From positions 62,001 through 126,000 of the forward strand of contig SWBL01000012.1 in the NCBI GenBank assembly GCA_024195585.1: a stretch of 64,000 bases of DNA, in the 5' to 3' direction. Origin of the DNA: Aureobasidium sp. EXF-3400 (lineage: Eukaryota > Ascomycota > Dothideomycetes > Dothideales > Saccotheciaceae). Numbering within the stretch: the stretch's first letter is position 1; each line of letters begins with the position of its first letter. Shown here in pieces: positions 45,685 through 57,613 of this stretch. The notes beneath the pieces were generated by a model. It saw only the letters and a list, made by a program, of their open reading frames with translations, did no database searches and was not told the DNA's origin. A program made the translations under genes and the position numbers.

Positions 45685-46335
45685 ATGGCAGGCCATGTTG
45701 CGGTCGACTCGCGCATTCTCTCATCGCCGTTTGGATCTGTCCATTCTGCCGAACATGCGTCACTCTATGCGCCAGACTCTATCGCCTTCTGGCATTCCTC
45801 ACCACCTCCCTCAACTCCGCTAAACAACTACGACTTTGATGTAGAAGAAGTATCGGACAATGATGTCGATTACCCTTACGATGCCCAAGTCTTGCATCCC
45901 TACGAATTGGAGGAGGCCGACACTCCTGCTGCAGACCACAGTCATGTCAATCTGCCAGTTGAGATGGACGAAGGAGATGACGAGGATACACAAGATTCTG
46001 ACTCTACTGCTTTTGCTCGTCGGCTGCGTCGTATGCGCTGGAAACCCGCATCTCGACCTTACGCCTTCACTCGTCTATCACCCGCTCGGCCAAACTCTCG
46101 CAAGCGACTACGGTCAGAGGCCATAGATACCGACACTGAATCAGATGGTTTTGATGGCTTCGACAGCCCACATGCTCCCTCCGAGCCTCCAAGATTGCGT
46201 CGGCGTACACAAGGACCCGACAACACACCCACTATAATCACTCCTTCAAACACGAGTGGTGCTTCCACCCCACAAGCAACCACAACTGGCCCTACGTCTG
46301 GCGATTTAATGGATGTTGATGAACAAGCCACCTAA
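45685..46335 (+). CDS. Uncharacterised 216-residue protein, acidic then basic
   Basis: Single exon from ATG 45685 (context gaccATGG) to the stop at 46335. No family recognised. Residues ~45-110 are acidic (DFDVEEVSDNDVDYPYD, DEGDDEDTQDSD); residues ~112-150 are strongly basic (RRLRRMRWKP, NSRKRLRSE), a likely nuclear signal; the tail is Thr/Ser/Pro-rich. The whole protein looks disordered. Its strand, codon bias and clean single frame support a real gene. Confidence 0.7.
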   Translation: MAGHVAVDSRILSSPFGSVHSAEHASLYAPDSIAFWHSSPPPSTPLNNYDFDVEEVSDNDVDYPYDAQVLHPYELEEADTPAADHSHVNLPVEMDEGDDEDTQDSDSTAFARRLRRMRWKPASRPYAFTRLSPARPNSRKRLRSEAIDTDTESDGFDGFDSPHAPSEPPRLRRRTQGPDNTPTIITPSNTSGASTPQATTTGPTSGDLMDVDEQAT

Positions 46336-47940
46336 ACATGCAACCATATTTCTTCCACCCATGCGGGCCTGCTTTTTACGAATTTGCGTTTCTGAGCGTT
46401 CTTTCATATACCCAATCTGCGTCATCCTTCTATCGACATATCGAACACCTTTTTAAATATTATATCAACCTTTTACTCTTTTCCTCGGCTTGCTCTCGCA
46501 ACTGCATTATGTCTATGTATGTCTGCTCCGATTCGCTGTTTGTATCTAAGTTCACGCGCTGCTGTCCTGTCGGCGTCACGGGTCCGAATCCACATAACCT
46601 AACTTGCTCAATCCACCTCGGTCTCGCGTCACGAATTGCTCACGAAGCATCCAGGCTGCCATCTAGCGAACTTATGTCAGCATACGCCTCGTCCTCAGCT
46701 ATTTAAACACCTTCGACCCTCTGTCCTCTCTTTCATCTTCGCACTCCGACCTCCACCAAATATCTTGGGGCTACATGTCTACTATGGTACGTATTCCTTC
46801 CTTCCGTTCACAAATCTCCTGTCACAACAGGCTCCACGTCTTCGTCGTGTGACAGACTAGTACGCGCCCGACTTGAGGGATGAGGAGGGGCATTCTCGTG
46901 ATAATGTCACCGGCCCGTTACCTTAGGGCGATGGGGAAGCTAAGTCAAGAAGGACCCTGCGGGCGCCTTTGAGCCTCTAACTCTGTAGATACTGCTATTT
47001 CAATATCGGTGCTCGTGTTCACTGATTCACATACTTTCTGCCATTTATTTGACCACGTACGACTAACGCCGTAGATACTGCTATTTCGCATACAGGTGCT
47101 CGTGCTCACTGATCACATTTATTCTTCCATTTACTTGATCACTTACTACTAACGCCGTAGGTACTGCCATTTATTTGCTTTTCCAATTTATATCGCGGAC
47201 TTCATTGCTCTTTTGGTCTGCGGACCGGGAGGTGAAGAAGTTCGATGCGTCTGACATACAGCTCGTAGGCTCATGTGCAGATTATCATTATAATGTCAGT
47301 CACTGGTCTCTGTTGAAATTGTCGCATTCGTGAGAGTGGTACAGAGACGCGAAGCTATCTTGAACACCTTTTGGTGAGGGTATCACCCTGATATGCCTCT
47401 TGACAGCTTCCAACAAGCGCATATGGCTTTCTGGCGCACCTTGGCTGCGATGATCTGTCCACAAGTTGGCCGATCCATGCTTGTATATGCAGTGAGTAGA
47501 CAGATCACTGGTTGGAACGCAGATGTCTCTTCGAACAATATATTCTTGAAGACGCCATGAACAGCTACACAACTACCACTGGAGGGGATGAACTTTGGTA
47601 CAATGACATGTAGACTAACAACCTTTTTGGCTCTTTCACTTCTGCCTGGGAATCTGACAGCCACTGAGCAGTCGTATCCGAAAAGCAAGTTGGCATTTAC
47701 GATGTTGTTGCCTGTACATGACTGCAAGTCAAAGGACACAAAAGATAGGGCTAGATGACGTGGGGTTACTGGGAAGGGCCAGCGGCGTTGATTGGCCAGA
47801 TCTCGCCAGCAGCACAGCTGTCCCGACTCCCTCCCCAGACAATCTACGGAGACGAATAACAGAGACCTTCTTTATAACCCGGAGCTGATCACATCTTATT
47901 CCGCCGCAGCTTCTCGCCGTCGGCTACATCTGTCACCATC
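46336..47940. other. 1.6-kb intergenic region with tandem repeat
   Basis: Between the small acidic/basic gene and SEC24. It contains an 86-bp tandem repeat (listed separately). A sequence near 46577-46595 resembles a tRNA T-arm but lacks a partner acceptor stem. No gene supported. Confidence 0.45.
46985..47182. repeat. 86-bp tandem repeat, 2.3 copies
   Basis: Copy 1 is 46985-47070, copy 2 is 47071-47156 and a partial third copy is 47157-47182. Each full copy is exactly 86 bp, begins gtagatactgctattt and ends actaacgcc. The full copies match at roughly four fifths of positions; the third starts gtaggtactgccattt. The sequence is AT-rich and non-coding. Confidence 0.85.
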
Positions 47941-50878
47941 ATGGCCAACCCCCAAGGATACCCTGCCCAGGGCTATTCGCAGGAAGAGTACGACCAATCG
48001 CAATCTGGCACCCCCGTGCCCGCTCCCTCTCAAGCACCAGCAAGGAAGAAGAGAGCCTATGCCGGCCAGGCTTTCGAATTTGGCGCCGGTGCCAATGCCG
48101 GCGCGCCCGCGACACAGACGCCTCCTCCTGCCGCTGCCTACGGCGCCGCTCAACCCGCTGCTGGCTATGGCTACGGTGCCCCAGTCCAACAGCCCGCAGG
48201 CTACCCTGACCCTCAACAGCAGTCCGCTGCAGCATATGGCGCTCCTGCCGCTGGATACCAACCTCCAGATGCCTATGGCGCTGCTCCCGGAGGTGTGCCA
48301 GGCATGACACAGCAATTCGCGCAGATGGGCATGGCTCCGCAACAACAGCAGCCCGCACAAGCTCCCCAGCAACCTGCTCCCGTCGCCCAGCGTCTGAACC
48401 CTCTCCAGCCTGTCGATATCAGTGTTCAGGGCGCTCCCTTCCATGTGTCAGATCTAGATCTGCCTCCTCCCCCCATCATTCTGCCTCCCAACGTACGTCT
48501 GTCCAACTCTAATTTCGGCTCTATCATTGACACGTGCAATAGTCAAGCGTAACACCCTCGCCCAATGCGAACTGCCCGCCCAAGTACGTCCGCTCAACAC
48601 TGAACGCTATTCCTTCGACAAACTCCCTCCTCAAGAAGTCCAAACTTCCTTTCGCCCTAGTCATTCAACCCTACGCTACCCTCCACGATGCCGAAGACGA
48701 CGTGCCTGTTCAGCCCGACCAGGTGATTGCAAGATGTCGCAGATGCCGTACCTACATCAACCCCTTCGCCACTTTCCTCGACCACAGTCACCGATGGCGT
48801 TGCAACATGTGCAACCTGACCAACGACGTTCCTCAGGCCTTTGATTGGGATAACATGAAGCAACAAGCCATTGACCGCTGGCAGCGACCAGAGCTCAACT
48901 ACTCGGTCATGGAGTTTGTTGCTCCTCAAGAGTACATGGTCAGAGCCCCACAGCCTCTGGTATATCTGTTCCTGTTCGACGTCAGTGTCGCTTCAGTTCA
49001 GAGTGGCCTCCTTGCCACTGCCGCACGCTGTGTCGCCGAGTCGCTCGATCGCATCCCTAATGCTGACCGCAGAACCCGTCTGGCCTTCATGGCAGTCGAC
49101 TCGAGCTTGCACTACTTCACCATTCCTCGCGATGACAGCGGTACCACCGACTCAAACATGCTGGTAGTGAGCGATCTCGACGAGCCTTTCCTCCCCACAC
49201 CCGATGGTCTTCTCGTCAGCTTGGCCGATTCGCGTCAAAACATCGAGACTTTCCTTGGAAAGCTACAGTCCATGTTCCAGAGCACTCAAAACGGTCTCTC
49301 CGCCATGGGCTCGGCTATGCGTGCTGGACACAAGATGATTTCTCATGTTGGTGGAAAGATGGTCGTTTTGACTGCTTCTCTGCCCAACCACGGTTACGGC
49401 AAGCTTGACATGAGAGAGGACAAGAAGCTCCTTGGAACAAGCAAAGAGAGTTCTTTGCTTCAGACCGCCAACGCTTTCTACAAGAGTTTTGCGGTCGAGT
49501 GTTCAAAAACTCAGGTTTCGATCGACATGTTCCTCTTCTCTTCACAATACCAGGATGTCGCATCACTCAGCAACTTGCCTAGATACACTGGAGGTCAGAC
49601 ATATTTCTACCCTGCTTGGAGCGCAGCCCGTACCGAGGATGCCATCAAGTTTGCAACAGAATTCAGCGATTACTTGTCTTCGGAGATTGGTCTCGAGGCT
49701 GTTTTGCGTGTCAGAGCCACCACTGGATTGCGCCCAAGCACTTTCTACGGAAACTTCTTCAACCGTAGTTCGGATCTTTGCGCTTTCCCTGCCTTCCCTC
49801 GCGACCAAGCATACGTCGTCGAGATTGCCATTGATGAGTCAGTCACAAAACAGTTTGTCTGCTTACAGGCTGGTGTCTTGCACACAACGTGTAATGGCGA
49901 GCGCCGCATTCGTGTCATGACCTTGTCAATCCCTACCACACAAAATCTGGCCGACGTGTACTCAAGCGCTGACCAACAAGCCATTGCTGTCTACTTCAGT
50001 CACAAGGCAGTCGAGAGAGCTTTGTCCAGCGGTCTTGATGCTGCTAGAGATGCTCTCCAAGCCAAGATCATCGAGCTTCTTCAAACATACAAGAAGGAGC
50101 TGGCAGGTGGTAACATGGGTGGCGGTGGCCTCCAGTTCCCTGTGAACCTTAGAGGCCTACCAACTCTCTTCTTGGGTCTCATTAAGAACGTAAGTGTTTC
50201 AAACTGTAAGACTGGAAACCGTATACTGACATGACCGCAGCTCGGTCTCCGCAAATCCGCCCAGATTCCTAGCGATCTTCGTTCCGCAGCCTTGTGTCTG
50301 CTTTCGACGCTTCCCCTGCCTCTGATGATCCAGTACATTTACCCTCGCCTGTATTCGTTGCACGACATGCCCGAGACTGCTGGTCTTCCCGACCCAACAA
50401 CTGGCGCCATTGCTATGCCTCCTCCGCTCAACTTGACTTCAGGCAACATCGTTCCCTTTGGTTTGTACCTCATCGATGATGGTCAGACACAATTCTTGTG
50501 GCTTGGACGTGACGCTGTCCCAGCACTAGTGATGGACGTCTTTGGCACAGATGACAAGAACGCGCTCAAGCAGGGCAAGACTTCATTGCCAATCATAGAC
50601 AGCGAGATGAACGAGCGCGTGCGTGCTGTGGTCGAGAAGAGCCGAGACCATCGTGCCAAGGGCTGTGGCAGCATTGTGGTACCATCGCTATATCTCGTGC
50701 GCGAGGATGGCGACCCAAGTCTTAGACTGTGGGCTCAAAGCCTTCTGATCGAAGACCGTGCCGACATGGGCGTCAGCTCAGCTCAATTTATTGGCATGTT
50801 GAGAGAAAAGGTATGCACTTTCTAGAACAAGATAGCGTTTCAGGTCACTGACTTTTACGACAACAGGTCATGCAATAA
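47941..50878 (+). CDS. sec24: COPII coat cargo-adaptor subunit Sec24
   Basis: Selects cargo and forms the inner COPII coat with Sec23 at ER exit sites. Exons 47941-48492, 48543-50189, 50241-50810 and 50867-50878 (introns 50, 51 and 56 nt) give 926 residues. The last exon encodes only Val-Met-Gln and the stop. Residues 1-165 are a Gln/Pro/Ala/Tyr-rich disordered region. Then comes the zinc finger ([16 protein letters not shown] with CNMC ~25 residues on), the vWA-like trunk ([28 protein letters not shown]), beta-sandwich ([18 protein letters not shown]), helical domain, and gelsolin-like domain ([15 protein letters not shown]). All Sec24 domains are present and in order. Confidence 0.96.
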
Positions 50879-53800
50879 ACTCTAGATACCAGCCAGATAC
50901 AGCTGTACGAACCAGGAAGAATCGAGCAACTTTCCGGACTTTTGACAAACAGTAGAGCGTTCGCGATCCGGAGATAGGCTCATGGGTGACAATCAATTGG
51001 AAGCGAGATGTTTGTATGACAGCACCCAACACCGTGTGGTAAACCTTTTTAGACAAAAGAAGGAAATGGCGCTTTCCAAACTTATTCATTTTACTCCGAT
51101 GCCATTGCCCTGATGCAGGAACCACGATCCTTGCCATCTACGAGTTTAGAAGTGCATGCTACCCGCAAGTTTAAGGAGTAGGAATGGTAGAGCTGAACAG
51201 AAAGATCTTCGGAATGTGGCTCGGGTAAGGATGTAGCGAGCTGATATACAGAGCTGAGTGACAACCAACAGTGACCAGGGGAGGGCAACGCAATAGGCAA
51301 ATTAGGCTTTTGTTGTAGCTTTTTCGTGCATTTGCGAGTTGGTACCTTGCGGGCAAGTGATTGCTCCGATGGCCCCATCCACGTTTTTAGGCGCCTCCTT
51401 CCTCAACTTATCCGAGACATTTTTTGGCTGATTTTATCCTTCTCGTGCCTTGATCGAGGCTTTGCTTTGCTTTTACGAGAAAAGAGGGGGCCCAGCGCTT
51501 GCTTGCTTGCCTTTCGGGTTCCTTGCACCCCAGCTTACAGTAACTCGGAGTATCGTTCATGTACAGAGAAATAGGAAGATCTGGAACACTGGGCACCCCA
51601 GACTTTCTTTTACTTGCCTACCTACTACGAGTTACATGTCGACTTGTACACAAAATGACAAAAGCTGAGTATGTGGTTGTACAATGGGGGCCGAGATTTG
51701 AACAATGGAAGACGCATGATCTTATCACCTCTCAACATTCACACCGGTCGAGAATCGGACTTTTGGAAATCTTTGGCTAGCCGCGGAAGAAGAGGGATAT
51801 TGGAAAGAGTGTAAAGTGCGTGTCTTGCGCAATCGTCTCTGTGTGGCAGAAACTGTCACGATTTCACGATAATTCCTCTTCTACGGTGACATACTTATAC
51901 AGTGACAAATGCACAGTTGCTTACGAAACAGAAGTGTGGCCATGAGAATTGCCCTAAGATGATATTCTCTCTATGTTTAACACTTGTAGAAGTATTGCGC
52001 ATTTCTGTAGCTACGGAGTGGACAGTATCTACTCTGGCACAAGGTGCGGGGGATCGTGCTGTTTATTCCCAGACACCACCCGAATAGTCTGTCGCATGAC
52101 GAAAAGATTGCCACGAGACGAAAGTTGCGACTCCAGATCAGCGCAAGAAAGAATACGAAACATACGGCTTTTCAGGGGCAAGAAACGATCCAGGCCTCTC
52201 TGATTCATGAAGAATGTCTTGCCCTTGCAGCTTCAAAACTCTCCGCATAAGTTATGGCTTGCAAGCCTTCCGAATGGCAACAAAGGAGTGCTGATGTGGA
52301 GGAGGGGAAAGATGGGTTTTCACATGACAAAGTTTAAAACACTCTTTGTGGTACCTGGATCTGGAGTGGCACGCACTCTCTCTCGCATGTACCTGCAAGG
52401 CATGGGTTTTCGGACTCGATAGTAGAGCGAGCAATCAACCACTAAACACACAAACGTTCGGTGGATACCGCATGCGGACGACGCAAGCTATCAAGGATCA
52501 TGAATAAGGCAGGCGTGCTTGCCGAAACGCTGCTCTCTTGTTCATGCAGGTCAGCGGTGCTGAAAGTGGACGAAGGAAACTATTAGCGTTCAGGTGAAAT
52601 CGCGACCTGACGAATCGCCCGGCTTTCAACACACATCATCGGCATCATCATCCTCACCATAAGAAGCTTGGCTTGTCTGGCACCACGCTGAGTCTTTGTA
52701 CCTTTCTCGTATCCCCTTCTTTTGCGCAGCCTCGACAAGCTTTTGACTCGGGGCCCGCTGTAAGATCACCAGGACCTGAAACTCCAGCAGTTCTTGGGAG
52801 AAGACTGGGCGAGACGCAATAATCTGACATCTCTGACAAGAGCATGAATGCTATGGTAAGAGCAAGGCACGGATGAAACATGATCGAGGAAAAGCAACTC
52901 CCGCTCCGAGGGGTGTTATCGAGACTCGAGAGCATTTCTCTGATCACATTGTCATGCTAACGACCCGTTCCATCCCGTTTTCCTTTACTGTTGTTCCTCG
53001 TTTTCTCTACTTACTCCCCTCCAACGACCTTCACCGTCTTTGTGGCTTGGCGGTGGCCGGGTACCGGTGCCTTGCCGGATTTGTTCGCTGGTGAGTGGAC
53101 ACCTTTTCAGCACACCGTATATCGTGTGGAAAGGGTAGATCGCCTCGCCCGGAATCCCATCGAGGCACGTATGATGTGAGTGGGTGTGTGTGGTGTGCGT
53201 GACCCAAGAGTTTTGTACAGTAGATGATGGGGCCCGAGCATAACACGGAGTGGCCGGCGGCGAGCGCGCGTGTTCAGGTGCAGTGCTGTCTTGCAGACAC
53301 GGTCAGAGTAGAGGGGTAGATAGGTACATGGACGCATTGTCTTTGGTTTGCCGTAGACTGGTTGGTTTGCACCTGAATATGCATCATCATGTACCTTCTT
53401 GTACATTGCATGCTGCGCACACCCCACCTCTATTAGTGTTGAGGGGTACCTTTTGGACGCCTCTGCGCTCGCTCCCGGCTCTGTTTTGCGCAAGCCTACA
53501 GTCAAGCGTGGTGGTAGCCAGGGCGTGGACGGGTACAGGCATGCCGTAGATATCGAGTTGGTTGGCAGGAGAGCTTTTCCGATGGTTGGCTGCCCGCCTG
53601 TCAGTTGGAAACGTTTCGCTCCAGACTTTCTGCATGAGCAAGCGCCCATTCGACATGTTCTCTGCCGATCCGGCGCGGTAGGCAAAGTTAATGGGAGGCA
53701 TCTGTCCGTGCTCAGATATGCGAGGGGAAGGCATCATCATCTGCTTTGCCTCGTGGATGCTCTCTTTCGTCCCGCAGTGGGCGCTCCTGCCCTCGTTTTG

Positions 53801-54423
53801 ACTCTTTTGCGGCCCTTCTCGGACGCTTGTTCCTGCGCCCTGTCTTGGTCATCGTAACTCTAGTTTTGATCGAGCCCCGGAAACAGTAGATTGTCTGACC
53901 GTTGGATTGCCGAGTTGCGCTACTCGTACCTTGGATAGCCAACTCTGATTCTGACGCAGCAGCCTTTGGCAGGATCACCAACGTTGCGTGTGGCGGGTTG
54001 GCTGCATCTCGCCGCTCTATCCATTACCTTAGTATTGCTGCACCTGCTGCTTGCTTATCACCCTTGCGACCCTTTTGCCGCTCTTCTCGTCAGACGAGTC
54101 TGCGTCCTCTCTTACGTCTCCTCTACCACGACTCCGTCTACATCTCCCATGTCCTATCGACCTACCGTCTCCTAGTTTTGTCGACCCCATGTTCCGCCAA
54201 CCCCATCAGCTTCATGACATGCTCTAACCTGACCGGTACGCCTTTTATATGCATATACGTCGGCAATACTGGGGCCGCTCTTGTGCCCCATTATCAACGA
54301 ATTATTTGCAAGTCTTGATATGACGAATCGACTGATCTGAACAAGCCGGTTAGAAATCGATTTTATCCCAACCCGTCTGGCTTTTTGATACTCGGTCATC
54401 GCTCCCCGACCGTCTCGCCAGCC
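50879..54423. other. 3.5-kb intergenic region before zinc-finger gene
   Basis: The longest gap in the window. It holds the SEC24 3' UTR, a diverged inverted-repeat element (51852-52026) and probably a long promoter/leader for the transcription-factor gene, with pyrimidine tracts near 52970-53040. A frame of 192 codons at 53107-53685 (minus) has no protein-like features. I see no supported gene; a non-coding transcript is possible but cannot be shown. Confidence 0.5.
51852..52026. mobile_element. Diverged relative of the 29778-29927 MITE-like element
   Basis: Shares blocks with the permease-intron element in the same order and orientation: actgtcac at the left end, acggtg, aaatgca, then gtgtggccat exactly 20 nt later in both, and near the right end tagaa..tattg.gcattt followed by tagctac and gtgg. 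The inter-block distance to the right arm is 43 nt here and 46 nt there. The left arm carries extra sequence, so the inverted repeat is less perfect. Matching blocks at matching spacing make chance unlikely. Confidence 0.55.
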
Positions 54424-56670
54424 ATGTCGACCCCCCATAATAGCACGAGACCGATGCTTGTACCAAGCAGCAGAAAAAGAAGTGGTAGCACGACCGATGA
54501 TTACCAACCCACGACGCCGCGACTCAGTGCGCGCTTTTCCGATCAACCCGCCCAAGAGATTCCCACCGAAGACTCGACACTAAATACACCGACCAGAGGA
54601 ACATTCAAATTCCCCGCCGACAAGTCCAAGGCCTCTCAACAAGACGGCGACAGCGCTGGAGTGACTCGTGAAAACTCGCGGCGATCGGTACATTCGCACC
54701 AATCTAGCAGTTCTCAAGATATAGATATGGACGATGGTGATGACGACGGCCACGATCAAGCAGGCTCGGACAATGAAAGTGATGATGACGGAAAGCCGTC
54801 CAGGAAGAAGAAAAAGGGCCAGAGATTCTACTGCACTGACTTTCCACCATGCAACCTCAGCTTCACTCGTAGCGAGCATCTGGCCCGGCACATCCGGTAA
54901 GCATATGGCTCAAGTCTGGTGGCAGATCATTCAGTACTGACAAGTGCCAGAAAACATACTGGTGAACGCCCCTTTGAATGCCACTGCTCCCGCCGCTTCT
55001 CTCGACTCGATAATCTGCGCCAACATGCCCAGACAGTACATGTTAACGAAGAGATTCCTGGTGACTCCCTGGCAGCAACTGGGACCAGATTCCAAAGACA
55101 AATTCGAACAGACCGCGTACGTCCACCGAACGTGAGACCTAGAGCATCGACTGCTGGCAGCGGCGGACACAGTGCGTACAGCAGAGGGCACAGCAGAAAT
55201 CTGTCAGCTTCTAGCGTTCTCTCCACTACGTCGAGTCTGGCCATGTCGGATATTGGAGAGAGCCGTCCGCGCCCATCTCCTTTGATGCTGAATCAGGATC
55301 CCGTGGCACGGGCGAGACTCAGTCTGGATACCTTCAACCCAGCGATTCCCAACAACGGTCCTCAGTTTGGTTACTACCAACAGTCGCCTAGTGGATACAG
55401 CTCTCCTACCTCATCCAACTTCTCTACTGGCGAAGGTAGCCCCAGATTCCAAGCCAGCATGCAGTCGCTATCACTCCCGATCGCGAGGTCATCACATTAT
55501 AATGGCACTAGAACGCCCTCTCGCCGTCTCTCTGTACCATCTGGTGTCAGCCCGTACTCACCACTGACGGCAACTTACCAGCCTGTCTACTTTGCCCCTC
55601 TCCCTTCCGGTCCCGCTCCCCAGTACTCGAACACAAACAGCATGGTCGCTAGTCCTACTGCCTCAACCTTTTCCCACCACCGCCGCGGTGAGTCTGACGC
55701 CGAGCTCGAATGGAGGAGGAGAACATGGCACCCTAGCACTCACGCCAACTATGCCAGTCGTCCTGCAACCAGTGGTCTGGCCTACAACCAGACTCCTGAC
55801 GATGCCGCTCCTGCTCTTGCCTCCCAACCGGCAGCAAGTCAAATCACCAGGCTACCTGGTATCGAAAGCTTCGACCACGCGCCTCCCCCTCCTGCTGTCC
55901 CATCACGCAATGCTACCAGTCCTGTGCAGATTGAACCTGCACGTCGTTCATCTATACTTGCAGGGCCGGTCGAGCCTTCAACTTCAGCTCCTGGAGACCG
56001 AAGAAGCACAGGGTGGGAGCACACTCTTCATCATGGTCTAAATAGATTGGAGATTGCTCACCCCCCTGTGGACCCATCTCGAATACTGCCAAGCCAGCTA
56101 CCGAGTGCATCCCGTTCTGAACAGCCTCAACAACCTGCACCCGGCTATGCATTGCCTCAGCTACAGCCGCCTGCTGATATACGTCCAGTCGCCGATGACC
56201 ATGCAAACAAGCGCCAAGCCTGGTATGGTGGCCCGATGGGGCCTCCTCAAGGGAGCCAGCCGATCATGATCGCGCATCGTACTTCCCCAGAATCAAGTAG
56301 CAGCGAAGGCATCCCCACGCCTTCGACTTCTCAGGGCAGAGAACTGCATCCGGCTATCATGCACGCAAATGGCATGGTTGAGCTGCAACCTCCGGATGCT
56401 ATGCTGACTGATGAGCAAAGAGCTCTTCAGGCGCATTACCAGGGCAAACCCGAGCCCACCAGGGCAGATTCTGGCTTCCACAGCTACTTGCATATGCCCG
56501 GTCAAGCACATCCTGTGTATGTTATGCAAGCTGGCCATAACATGCAGGTTCAATCTCCTGAATGGCGTCCCGCGCCTGTCAACCCACGAGCCAACCCCGA
56601 CATGGGCAGACTTGAAGCACTCGTGGCTGTTGCCACGAGCGAGAATCGAGCCGTCGAGCACCGCAGCTGA
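54424..56670 (+). CDS. C2H2 zinc-finger transcription factor (AmdX/Usv1-Rgm1-like)
   Basis: Exons 54424-54896 and 54951-56670 (54-nt intron inside the finger region) give 730 residues. Two adjacent fingers lie at ~136-190: the first is C-x5-C-x12-H-x3-H ([20 protein letters not shown] linker), the second has an unusual C-x-C start ([17 protein letters not shown], then H after five residues). Directly after comes a conserved block, [20 protein letters not shown]. An acidic Asp/Ser stretch and a basic KKKK patch precede the fingers; the remaining ~520 residues are Ser/Pro/Gln-rich and disordered. The finger pair resembles fungal AmdX and yeast Usv1/Rgm1-type regulators; which one is orthologous is uncertain. 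Nuclear DNA binding to a G-rich site is inferred. Convergent with the kinesin gene. Confidence 0.88.
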
Positions 56671-57613
56671 TCCCACTCAGCCGCCCCACAACGAGAGACA
56701 TTCAGATTTCGTTCTTCAACACCCACCTACACCTACAACTAATGTTTCATATTTCGATGAAACTTCCCGAGAAACGACCACGACCTGCGCATGACCTCTG
56801 ACGACTCCCTTCTTTTCGCATATCCGCGAATATCCCTTTTCAAGCGTTGTCTTCTTGATCTTGTCTTCTTGATTCTATTTGCTGCGCGCGAGCGTGTTCT
56901 TGCTGTGGTTTTTATCCATTTCCCAAATACCCTTTTCCCCCTTATTTCTCTGCAAGCACACGAAGCACTTTCTGTTGTCTTCTTCAACTCTTGTTTTTTG
57001 GTGCGGTCTCAGTCAAGTTATTATTTCGATACCCTGATACCCCACTGGTTTTTTTGATTTTTCACTACCCTTTCTGATTTTCCTCTCCACGATTTTCTGT
57101 CCACGATCTATGAATTCTTTTTTAGCTTAGTCCTCACTTCTATTGTGGTGTTAATATCAAATATATGCTCTTCTTCCTCTCGATTGTTGTCTTACAGCTG
57201 AGAACCCAGTTGTGATGATCAAGTGTGACTGCTCCTTTTCTAGTACATGCTTGGTTGCCTCTGCCGTCATCAAACAAAATCAGAGATTACAACCAGGCAA
57301 ATGGAAGAGGAATGAAGATGAGATGCAGTTGAACTCTCTTTCCTTTGGGATTTCTATGATAATCCTATCTACTGATGGTTTCTGCCAATCTCTTTCAATA
57401 ATAGTCCTTGTATGATGTTTTACCTCTTTTCCCTGTGAAACGATGCAATTAACTTTCGCCCCTTATGCAAACGCTGCACAATGCCAGAAAACATGCTGAT
57501 ATACCCCCAACGCCATGCTTTTTCTTTTCAAATTTGAACCCGACACAAGAGGAAACCCATTCGAAGAAAAGAAGAGAAAAAATGCAAAAGAAACAGCTAA
57601 AAGGGGGTTTCCT
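56671..57613. other. Convergent 3' intergenic region
   Basis: 943 bp between two convergent stops. T-rich (56800-57200) and without any supported gene; probably a long 3' UTR of the zinc-finger gene. Confidence 0.5.

Noticed and set aside
46560..46610. tRNA T-arm-like sequence (gggtccgaatcc)
   Set aside because: No matching acceptor stem, D-arm or anticodon arm at the right distances.
46338..46706. A 122-codon frame directly after the stop of the 45685 gene
   Set aside because: No motif, Cys/Ser/Tyr-heavy, and the position fits 3' UTR.
17394..50878. AP-1 beta, alpha-COP and Sec24 genes as a trafficking cluster
   Set aside because: They lie 20 kb or less apart but are separated by unrelated genes on both strands and share no promoter; coincidence is the simpler view.
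53107..53685. A 192-codon minus-strand frame in the SEC24 / zinc-finger gap
   Set aside because: Composition is irregular (many Arg, Pro, Thr, Cys), no motif, and an overlapping opposite-strand frame is nearly as long; likely chance.
51277..53727. Several AGGGG/CCCCT stress-element cores upstream of the zinc-finger gene
   Set aside because: About eight were counted in 3.5 kb, while about seven are expected by chance on two strands; no enrichment.
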